Positions 13,401 through 25,400 of a stretch of DNA of 64,000 nt are shown piece after piece. Positions within the stretch are counted from its first letter, which is position 1. Every line of letters starts with the position of its first letter. Source of the stretch: Hydractinia symbiolongicarpus (Eukaryota; Cnidaria; Hydrozoa; Anthoathecata; Hydractiniidae); assembly GCF_029227915.1 (NCBI RefSeq), contig NC_079878.1:620001-684000 (forward strand). The letters run 5' to 3'. The notes beneath the pieces are model-generated. The model made no database searches and had not been told where the DNA came from. It saw only the letters and a program-made list of their open reading frames with translations. Position numbers and translations under genes: made by a program.

Positions 13401-16400
13401 CTACACGAGCAACATCCGGGCTTGGTTCCATGTATCGCATCCTACATAAGTCAGAACTCGGCCGAGGCCCATTTGAGGCGCAGAGACAGTATTATGTACA
13501 CAAATGGTGTAAGCTTAAAAGATATTGTCTCTCACATAAAAAGTACGCTCGGGTTAAATGTGAGTAAGAGCGCAGTGCATTACCTCATGAGATGATTTAT
13601 CATAGTTAATAGAAATATCTAAAATTTATTAACTCCCTATTTTAACTTTTCTTCGGGTATAGGTTCAGCATGTTTATGTTTCTCATAACATACTTAAAAA
13701 AAGAATCAAACTGATAAAAAAAACGACAACTCACTCGCACGTGTGCTCTGACCCTCTGAAACCAATGAATGAATCACGATTCGAACACAGAGCAGAAGAT
13801 AAAAATTGTTACATTTTTCTTCTTGAAAAATTCGAAAAGGACGGTTTCTCTTAGCTCCCCAACATAACATTTAAATGTATTAAGTTAAAAAGAGCTAATA
13901 TACTGAAATGTACGAACCATTACAGGCAGAATACACCTAAATACACCTAAATACACCTGAGAACAAACATCTTGACATAAATTTTGCTTTTATCCCTGAT
14001 CTGTGTACTGGTTTCGTTTAGTTAATGAATACCATGTTAAGGCTATTTTCTACCTCAAGAAAATTTTCGGCGATTTTTGATTGGCTAATTTTAATGTTTT
14101 TCGATGATGTGACGTTTGCGGAGGAACGCCAGCCATTTCGAATATATCTCCCAGTAAAGACGAGCTATGTTTCGCATCTAACTATCTATATTTAATATCT
14201 ATATATTCCTTCCTAACAACATATTTAAAGAATCCTAATCTTAAAGAATATTTATGGCTAAATTCAGTTTCAGATATACTTACCAGTAAATATCGAAAAT
14301 AACTCAAGATTCCATCTGTCACGACCAATAATAATATTTTTTGTGAGATTTGTTTCGCTTTTCCACAACATAGTTCCAGCTTCGAACGACGAAGTTTGCT
14401 GTGATAAAATGTTGCCAAGTTTGATAAATATACAGACCGTAACATTCAACAATCGAACGAGTACAAACAATGTAGCTTAAGTTAATCAGTAGCTGTGCCA
14501 CTGCTAGCCAGGAGACCCAGCGTAATTTTTCTTACCACCGGGAAATCGGAGTAGTTAAGGTGGGAAAATTACGCTGGGTCTCAAACGATTTTTCTGCGGC
14601 CAAAATCTGGCCGCGCTTTTTGATTGGCTAATTCTATTGTTCTCTGCTCACGTGATTATTATCGGGGAAAGCCCTTTTCATCCCGAATATTCCAGCGAGT
14701 GGTTTCACTCACCCTAACAAACATTAGTATTCTACAAAGTTTTTACCAAAGTAAGATTTGACCAAGCTTGGTAAACAACTCACAGATAAATTAAAATGTC
14801 CTCCGAAGCGATTAGTCACATTGTTCGATTTAAACTCGGGGTTTCCGCTGAGTCATTCGTTCGCGTCTAAGCTTTAGTTTGAGAGAAACTCATTTTATCA
14901 ACTGAAGAAGAAAGCTTAGTTAACTAGGCTATGCCACTGCCGTTCCGCTAGAACAATGGAATAATTTCTTTTTCACGGAACAAAATCACGCTGGGTCTCC
15001 TGGCCAAGATTTTTAAAGTTTCGTGTTAAACTCACGGAAGTGTTCGAAAATATTTTTCAACTTTTGAGACGAATTTATTATAGCAGAGACGAATTGAGAC
15101 GATTTGAGACGAATTAAGAAAATTCATAGACGAAATGAGACGATTCGGAGACGAATTTGTTTTTAAAATATGATATTCGGAGACGAATTTGTGACTATCA
15201 GGAGACGATATGAGACGAATTAAGACGGTTAAGACACTACAATGTTATCACAAAAAATCGTCTCGTATGAAAGAGTTAAGACGAACAAAACAAATTTACA
15301 AGACGATTTAAAATGAGCCGAATTTAGACGAAATTTGTGGACGATCCCTTACATATACATATGTTTAAATTCATAGTGAAATCTCTTTGAGAAACCCATC
15401 ATTGCCCTTCTTGATTTCAAACTGTTTAAATTAAAAAAATAATTTCTTCCATAATCTGAACAAAAAGTCTCTTATGTAGTTTTATCAATAACTTGTCACC
15501 TGATCTTTATATATCACTGTCAAATTTTGAAATAATTTAGTCTGTAGATCAAGCATACAGCATACAGTATTTATCTAAAAATTTAAATTAGAAAAAAAAT
15601 AACTGTATTTTGGTACAAAGTTAATAATCAACGCATATAACGATTATTGTTACTGCTCTATGTTCGATAATATTATGGTATTTGTATAACTGTGTTTCGA
15701 TTGATTAGAGACTGACAATACTGACAGCACGCTATCTGAAACAATTGACAAACCAACAGAACATGATATAAATCGACCTGACACAGAAGTTCAAAAATGT
15801 CCAACGGACAGTGTGTCTGGTTAGTGGATTATGCTATTATTGTTTTTGTTATTGTTTTGTAGTTGTGTATTTGAGAATAAATGAGAATTCAACATTTTCC
15901 CATGCAAAAACTAGCAGGTTTTTGTACTTAAAAAATTTTTAAAAGAAATTTCCAGTAACAAATCCATTTTTTGTTACAAGTACCTATAACCCCAGATATC
16001 GTTTTTTAAATAAATTCGTTTTTTTTGACGGCTGCTTCAATCTTCGTGTTTGTTAAAAATTTCAGACCGGCTCCAATTTTTTTTGTGGCAGGTGACCTTG
16101 TTACATAATATTCATGTACCACTCAAATTAATGGCTTCTATTCGCTATAATTAATAATTATTAATATAGTTTCATAGCCAAAAACAATTAATATATCTTC
16201 CATACAAAGTTAAAAAAAATCTACTTATTTTCCAAATCGATCTCTAAACAACAGTTTTGTGATTGAGCAATAAAATAATGTATTAGCAGCAGGTGTGTGC
16301 ATGATTTCTTTTATTTCAAGTTTAAAAGAATTTATTTCAAACAGGTTTTAAAATTTACTGATCTATAATCTATTGACCTTGGCAGGGTATGATGCTCAAA

Positions 16401-19400
16401 TAAGCATTGCCAACCTTGTTCCCAAGGGTTGTTATACATAAAAAATAATCTAACAATCTCTTGTGACAAGGTTGTCTAAGTTGCTCAGTAGATGATATAT
16501 AGAAAATATATTAAAAAACCAATAAAAAAAGAACACTACTTTAATTCATTCCATGGGACAGAAAGAGACAGAAATTACTGTCTAATTAAAGTTTGTCTTC
16601 TTATGATATTTTTCCAATATGCAGTGCAAACATCAATGATCCGGGTTTTGTCCTAAGAACAGTTTAATACAAAAATGTGGGGTAACCTGATTTAAGTTTA
16701 GAGTATGCTAACCTTGTCTCCAGGCCTTTAGGTTCTCAACTGCTCTGCACTTCTATGATAATAGCTTTCAAAGCACAAATCATACAAATAATATCCTACA
16801 AAACCCTCGTAATTTAGCATTTTTAGCGTCATCAAATAACTGCTGTCTCAATTTTCGCCCTTTTAAAATACTGTGGCAGTTTCTAAATCACATCGGTACA
16901 ATTTACCTGAGGTAATTTTTGAACTCAACAATGCAAAAAATAGTTAAATGCTTAAAAATATTGTAGTTCAACGCAAAAAAAATGGCACATTATTATATGT
17001 ATTTTAGCGTACTGCAATGATTTAATTCATATACAAGTGGTGACAAACTGCCTACAGCACAAAAAATGTTAATTTATTTTGGTGCCAAGAGTTTGTTTGT
17101 GCATTGCTGTAAAAGGCAACCAAACTGTATTCTGGAAAAACAATTTCTTTTTTCGTTGTAATATCTGTTGAATAAAATAGCGCTATCAGTTTGTTGTAAC
17201 TGTTTCACCATAAAAGTCTTAATATGCAACCGATATGAACAAAGAAGATAACAATAATCAATGTTAACAATTGTCTTCCACAGCAATAGTCGCACAAGTA
17301 AATACAAACAAGGGCTGTCTCCAACAGCATATAACATTAAAAATCTTGATTGTGATATCAACGATCACTCAACCAAAATATATCAGCAATACTGGTGTTT
17401 CCACACTCTATTGTTTATCTCACCTGGCACATGTGATTGATCAAAGTCCTAGGGATTTGCGATTTTACCCCGGCAAATAATAATACAAAGTGGAAGCAAA
17501 TGGAAAAAGAATGTGAAACATTTTCAAAACTATTTTAAAAGAAATACAGAAAAATTCCACAATTAATTTTTTTGAAAATTATTTTCTTTTCCCCAAGCAA
17601 CAATCAAACCTGTAATAATTTATAACATGAAACTATTGTGATTATTATTCATTTTTTATTTCCACAGAACAACGTTTTGGAAGCTTAATCATGAACACGT
17701 ACCAGAAATAATGTGTTACATAACATAAACACAAAATAAGGCTGCTCGATTTATTATATACGTATATAAGCCAATTAAATTGCAAAAAAATGCCATCAAT
17801 TTAAGAAAAAAAAAGAGAATAGAAAATAATTTGTATTTATTTTAAACTTCAAATTTGTTTTAATATTATTTTAAACGTAATCTGAAGAGCAATTAGTGAA
17901 AAATAGGCTTCGGTTTAAAATTAAATAACATCTTTAACTTTAATTTTACATACGTTAATCTTAAAATTCATGGAAGAGGTTAGAAGTTACACCAAGTGAG
18001 TTTTGTGATTTGAATAAAAAATACATATGCTCATTAACAGAAAAAAATTAATAGGGACGATAAGTACCGGCTTAACATTTTATTGAACAAAGAATTTTTT
18101 TCTTACTTGTGGCACCGCACCTCCTTTAATATTTTATTTTATGCATTTTAATATTAAACATCTTTGAGTTAGAGCTTTTGAACTGTCTTTTCTTTCATGA
18201 AGAGTTCTTTTATCACTTGAATCACTTAAAAAATATAAAAAGAAATAAACACAATTTTCTACATCAAATTCTTGCAATAATGTCTGTTGAGGAAAGCTTA
18301 AATTGTTTTGATTTTCCTACTATACGGGGTTTTTTATTTTTTTATATTAACATTACCATGCAAAATTTAGAACCAGTTAAAGATATATGTGCCACTGAAC
18401 CAGCTTCAAATAAACCAACTCCAAACAAGTCAGCAAAGAAAGTGAGAAAGAAAAGAGCAATTAGACCTGGTCAGGGAAATACATCAAATGTGACAACAAA
18501 CAGGTTTGTGCATAAAAGCGTTTTATCATTAAAAAGGGATTCCAAGGGGAAAATAATATTGGATTTACATTAAACTTAAGAAGGCATTTAAATTTTAAAG
18601 TGTTTTTTAATTTTTCAAAAAACTATTTTCGTTACTAGGATGTTGGCACTTGAAGGTTTTAAAATTTAATAATGCTACATAAATTATTATGACATACTAA
18701 TTGTTTGCCCATGCACCACCTGTTGTACATTTCTATATCGTGTATTCTTGCTCAACCATTAGCATGAAACTATGAATATTTTACTTGAACTAAGGTTATT
18801 ACTTTGATTTTCGATCACAAGGCTCCTAGATTTTAAATTGGCTCACAGACAGACAGTAAATATTATAGTATAGATAAGGAATAGCAAATGTTGATATTTT
18901 ATCTAGGTATGGACTTATAGATTTTATAGAAATTATTAATTAACCTTAAAAGCTTGGCCAAGATGAAACTCCATTGCTTGTCTCAGGCCCCTTAAGATTT
19001 AAAGTTATCTTGTGGTCTGCAAATATTTAAGTGTCATTTTGTCAAAAAATTTTATGTGATCAATTCAACTCTACACATTGATAAAGTTTGAATTTATATC
19101 CCCTAGTAAGTACAAAATTGCTGATGACATAAAATTATCACATCAAGCATTTAATTATTTTTTTAGCAATTTAAAGCAAGGAACTAAAAAGGCAGAAGAA
19201 GGTGTGAGATTATTTTGTAATTATAATGATAATGTAAAAATAAATCAAAACAATATTATTTTGTTCCAGCAATGTTACTTGAAAGGTTTTGTAAATGTCC
19301 TGTGAAAGCATAACAGATTCTAAGGTAATGTATTATGGCTAGGCTGCTTCTCTAATAACTGTTTATTTCTTGTTAGATACTGTAAGCATTAAATCAGACA

Positions 19401-22400
19401 CTTCAAGTGTTCATTCTGTACAAGATCACGAAGATAACCAATTGAGTTCGGCTAAAGGATCCTTAAATGAAGAAAATGAGCATGTACAGGATCAGGCGTT
19501 CCTGGGAAGCTCTTCAAGGATGCAATGCACTGAAGAAATTCAGGTTGAAAGCGATACTGAAATGTGCAGCGTCGATGCCAGCAGTGGGCAACAGTTAGTC
19601 AGTGCAAGTGAAATAAAATCCTCTGTTGACCTCCCAATGATATCTACATGTGAAAATAAGGGTTCAGATGATAACCTTTGTTTAAACAACCAATTAACTG
19701 ATAATGAAAATAATGTAGATAAAAATAGCAGTAATGATTTCGCATCGAGTAAACAAGATCTTGGACTAAAAATCGGTAACGCACACGAAAATTTAATTAA
19801 AGACGATGTGGACCAAATATCAGATAGGACTACTAGCAACAAAGAAACGTCCTATGTAATAGAATTGGACGATGACCAGAAGTTGATGCTCATGCTAGAA
19901 AGTCTACAATCACAACAAAAAGCTTTACAGTAAGATTATTTAACTTATGAGATACTTATGAGTATTTTAATGTTATTAAAGAATACTACCTATTCGGGCA
20001 TTCTTTTAAAAGGTGTCACACTGTCAATCTTTTGGTTTGTATAATGTGAAATTCTTGTCTTGAAGCAAAAGTAGCTGCATGTGATATATTCGTAATTTGA
20101 ATACCAGATTAGGGGCAATAAGAAATTTTTTTGTGAATAAGTTGCAAACGGAGAGTTCTCAGTGTTCCAGTGTTGACTTGCAAATTATCTTGCGTGTTGA
20201 CGTTACAAAAAGTAAATCAAATGGATCTTCATTTTTTCAGAGTGGAATTAGATGAGTTAGATGAAAAGCAAAATGAACTCATTAGCAACTGGAAATCAGA
20301 ACACCTAACCGAAAGTGAAATGAAGCTGAGAATAAAAGCACTCAGTGAGAAGCAAGCATTGTTGGTTACCAATGAAAATTATGCTGAAGCTGCAGAAATT
20401 GATCAGGAAATTATTGATTTGCAAAATCAGTTTGAAAATATCAAATACATACATCCCATCCTTAATAAGCAGGTATTTAAGACTTTTAGTTATTTTGAAA
20501 TATGTTGAGCATGCTTTGTCTTAAGAGGGATTCTGTAACTTCACGAAAACAAAAATAAGTGATAAATTCAACTGGTTAACTTTTGAATGTTTGAATGGCA
20601 ATAATGCACCTCGATGTTTTAACCTTAAGCAATGGTTTAAAACCTTAACGTTCACTCAATTAATAGACAGATATGTGAATACTAGTTGTAAACGTTTAAA
20701 ACAAAGAAAAAAGTTACAAAAATAATAATAAAAAGGGAAACATAGAATTAAAGTTTCTTTTCTGTATAATTTGTTTGCGTATGTCATGCTATAATGTTTT
20801 GTCTGTAAAACATTAAGAAACAATAGAAAAGTGTCACTAACTAAAAAGCTGTTTAATTATCTTATTAGTTAGGAACATTAAAAATTAGAAACCTGGCGTT
20901 CCTCTCTGTAAACATCTCAACAGTATTTATTTGTCTACTATTGTCCTATACCTACAAATACCTATCGTCATTTTAGTTTATTGAACTGTTAAAAGAGTTT
21001 CACAATGTTCACACAACACAAGAAAATAAGAAGAAAGAACTTTATGAGCAATATAAGGAAATTCTGGATTCACAAAGCCACAGAATAAAAGAAAAAGACA
21101 AAATTAAAGAGAAACAACTGGATGATCACGTTTTGGTGTTAAAGGAGAAGAAACTTAAACTGGAAAGAGATTTAAGTCATGCTCAGTTAGATAAAAAACA
21201 TTTGTTGAAAAACGAAAGTGTACTCAATGAAGAGATTGAGAAAAAGACAACGCTTTTAACCAAAGACAAGAATGCTTTTCTGGAAAAGCGATCAGCAGTA
21301 CAGGTATATTTTAGCTGGAATTTAAAGTATCACCCAACCATGTCTAGAAATTTATTTGACTTCATCTAGGACCTTTTTAATAACTTTAATTGTTGGAGTG
21401 TTTAAGGCATAAAACATAGCTACACAAATTAATTTGTCGAGAATTCCAGAAAAGTGATATAAACTGAATTGAAAATAACTGAAGGAAAATAAATTTTTTG
21501 ACGGACTTGGTCATTAATGGCACCATCACCTGGGCAATAGCAAACAAGAATATATCTATATTAAATTGATATTTATTGTCAATCAGCTGAAATGGTAGGT
21601 CCTAAATCTTTAGTATGTATACAATGCTTTAAATAAAAGCTGTCTTAAAGCTACAACTCTGTTCTTTCTTTGCAATAGAAGTTTCATTTTATTTTTCGCC
21701 ATGCCCCTTTTTAAAATGTTTCATACGTACCAGCATCTTGCAATTATTTGCTTTCATAAAACAGAGAATTGAATTTAAAGAAGTGACATTGAGTAAAATT
21801 TATTATTTTAATAATTTAAAAATATTTAGAAATGCTAAAGTTTGATACTCAGGCCAAATATTATTGTTCCTTGTAAGCAATACCTTTATTATGTAGCCCT
21901 TTTCTTTATCACAACAGGAAGAAATTACAGACTTAAAGCTGAAACTAGCATTATTAGAAAAAACTGAAGAAGAGTACACCAATAACATTGACAATATTGA
22001 TCAGCAAATTCAAAGTATCATAAATGAATTTCAACCACGAGTTGAGAGCATTAGGAGGGAAAAGGAAATGACAGAGAAAAATGAACTGCAGATATATTCA
22101 GACATGGTAAGACAAACATATTATGGAATGCCTAAACTTTTTTTTTACTTTAAAAAGGGTTTTATTTATATGTGTTGCACAATAATTTATATTTATTTTG
22201 TTAAATAGGAAATTCATTTATGTTTAAGTCTGCTTTGTATACCGAACAAGCTTTTTACAAACTTTGATTTACTAGAAAACGGTGTGGACAATCAATTGTG
22301 AATTCCTTTAGTTCTAGTTTCTACTGTAAATCCATAAATAGATGATCATCCATATTTTATTCACGATTTCAAGTTTTTCTTATTTAATTAGGAAGCATTG

Positions 22401-25400
22401 GTTGTGAAGGAAGAAGCTGTGACAAAAGAGAAAGAGATATTACATGAAGAACAAGAGAAGTAATGTTTCATGTTTTTGCATATTGAAATTTTGGAACTTA
22501 TTTTCCTAATTCACAGATTTTAAATAATTCTTAGTTGAATTTAAATTTAAAAATTTCCCGAAGTAAAACTTTTTCAATAAATATCACAGGAGTTAGGTCT
22601 TATAAAATTCCCATGGAACTTAATTTTCTCTAAAATGCTTTAAAAAATATTGAATGCTTGCACAGAACAGGTTTATATATATCCAAATCAAATATGGTTT
22701 ATGTCTTAATAACATGCAACACAGAAATGCTTTCCTTTTTAATCTTCTGCTTCTTAATGATGTAATGAAGTTAAGAAAACAAACTTTCACATTAAATACA
22801 TAATACGATGGTATTGATGTACAAATAATAAAAAGGTACAAATAACTGATGTGTGTACTAACTCTTTAGAAACAAGATGCTCCTGAAAGAACTACAAGCA
22901 TTTAATGACACCGCATCAGATCCCAGCAAGATGGAATTTTTTTCCTTTGATCAAGTATTTAGTAACTCTAAGCTATTGGGAAAGATTACTGATGAGGAGT
23001 ACTCCAGGTAAAAAAATATTTCCATCAGTATTCATTCTTTCTAAGTCTTTCATCATATGGACAGGGATAAGAATATGACGTATTGATGGTGAAAGATAAC
23101 TTCATCCCCATTAAAAGGTTACAAGTGGTGATGTTAATGATAAGATAATCAAGTTTGTACAGACTGAACTTCTGCAGCATAACGTAAATAGTTCAGAATA
23201 AGTTTTGTATCACTTCATCTTTACTTATTAAGAAATTGTGTGTGTATTGTATACTAAAAATGGACATGTTGTATTGGTCCAATTGAACGTATTTTTTCTG
23301 TAAATTTCTGCTTCAAAACCTTTTTTGGTAAAAAAAAAATCTCTCAAAATTATTTTTATTCATATATTTTTATGATTTCGTAGTTTGAAGACACTATTGT
23401 CAGAAAGAGAAGAAGAACTGCAACGTATCAAATGTCAGGTTTGTGATTTGTGCTTTTATTGTGTTGTGTTTTTTTTCCACTTCAACGTATTATTCTTTTT
23501 TTTTTCCTGTTTACTTGTTTATATGTAAACAATTCTTTAAACATTCCATTGTCTTAATTAGCAGGTTTCATTGCCTTTTCAATGGTTGTACAAAAGTTTG
23601 TTTAAAAAGTACTACTGAACACAGTCAACCCGCAATCTATATCATCTTGCTTAAAGCAGTCTTTTTTTCTCTTCCAGATTCTGGAAAACCAAACTAATCA
23701 AAGTAACCTGCAGCGTTCATTAAATGATCTAGAAACGAAAGTATCTGAATTGCAAGTTTTAAAGCAAGTGGCTGTGAAAGGTGAGCTGTTTTATTATCTT
23801 TCGAATCCTTGCACGGTGGTATTAGGTCAAATAAGTACTATCAATGCTCTGACAAAAATCTAGATGTATTTTAGTCAGTGTCAACCAAATTAAGTTTCAC
23901 AAGTCATGCTCGCAAAATGAAGCCAAAAAGTTTAAAACAGCTTAAAGTGTAATTTTCAAATTAGTTTTACTACATAGCTTTGAGGAGAAGGTATGTGGCT
24001 GTGGACAGCTACTTGGATATTTCTTTCTGAACACTTTTTTTTTACACAGAAAGAAAATTTAAAGAAGCTCAGAAATACTCCGATGAGATTAAAGCTCTCA
24101 CTGCTGAAGGTAAAGCAAAGCAAGAAACAGTTTGTCAGCTGGACGAAGCTATCAAACAGCAACAACCTGAAGCTGAAAAGTTGGAAGATTTAGTAAAGGA
24201 GGTGGAGAAAAATTTTCAAGAACAAGAAATTAAATATGGTAGGTGAAAATGATTTTTGTCAGTACTTAATCAATTACATATCTGATAAATGATATATGCA
24301 TATTTTCAGGTACTAAGTGTTCATTATATAAACTATGCAAGTTTATCATTAGCAAAAAAATATTCCGAACGTGATTAGCTAAGAGAAGAGACATAAATAC
24401 AATAAATGACTGCATATGTTTGTTAGTCCAAGTTTTGTGTAAAAGCAAATGAGATTCTAAATACATTCTTAGGAGAAATAAAATGGGTGGCCATGCATAT
24501 TTCACAGAGGCAAGGCTATACTGTAATGTTCTTAACTTGTACTAATTTTTTCCATATCAAAGTTATCATTTACCATTCTGGGAGAAACGAGCCTAGCTAG
24601 CTATATTTGTTTAACAATTCGACGTGGAAGATTAGATATAAAACAGGTAAAAACAAAGGCAAATGCACCTTAAATATAAAGTATAAAAATCGAACTATCT
24701 TTAATGTATTTAGTTACTAATATTTCCAACCTCATCTTAACAATATTTTTAATAATTTTCAAAATTACGCATTCAACTATATGACCAAATTAGTTCTAAT
24801 AATGTGTTTATTTACCTTGCGGAATGGCTCAGAAAGTAATGGCACAAAAATATCATATTTACTCTGTTATTTATATTATGCTGACTGCATTGGCCAAATG
24901 ACGCCCATTTTAAAGAAATACTTTAAAAACACTCCTTTTCCAAAAGATTATTTCCATGCTTAGATATATATAGTTACAACTCATGTAAATGTTTTGTTCT
25001 GTTTATAATAAAAACTCTGCCATTCAAGTGCATTTAAAGCTCCCATTTGAGCTAGCACAACACCTGCTCAACTAGACAACTGCCTAAGATATCCATCCTA
25101 TTCTCATATTGAACGTTAGGCAGAAGTGGTCGATTCACACTTTCATAGTCTCTGGCATGAATCGGTCAGGGTTTGATCCCAAGACCTTCCGCACTGCAGG
25201 AAAACGCTCTACCACAAGGCCACTACCACATTTAGATATTAGCTTAACTTCCAACAACTACCGGGAGAATTGTTTAATGCAATGTCTTTATTAGTTTGTT
25301 CTGTCCTTAATAGATAATATTGAATCGAAATTTCGTAATACTAGTTGACTATAATTATTACATTGTTGATTTTACTTTTAGATATGCAAATAATAAAGAA

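Larger units (their letters stand above)
11746..15348. mobile_element. 3.6 kb PIF/Harbinger-like transposon with array-bearing termini
   Basis: The ends are inverted repeats: GGGATCGTCCACAAATTTCG from 11746 and its reverse complement ending at 15348. Both are flanked by TTA (11743-11745 and 15349-15351), a 3 bp target duplication typical of PIF/Harbinger. Inside each end, for roughly 300 bp, are many short GAGACGAATT/GTCTCGTTT-type repeats, including a 42 bp tandem array on the left. The element lies in intron 3 of the coiled-coil gene. Internal coding traces include an acidic Ser/Asp-rich ORF (from 12126) and a transposase-associated domain at 13380-13594. No DDE core was recognised, so it is probably non-autonomous or degenerate. 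Confidence 0.85.

Noticed and set aside
14182-14501. Overlapping minus-strand ORFs as a gene
   Set aside because: They lie within the 3.6 kb transposon and match a degenerate relative at 40.2 kb; no protein family is recognisable.
19540-19842. 100-codon minus-strand ORF
   Set aside because: It is the antisense shadow of exon 7 of the coiled-coil gene.
25109-25294. A functional tRNA gene in the antisense SINE
   Set aside because: A and B box-like motifs exist, but the acceptor stem and cloverleaf do not pair and the tail is SINE-like.
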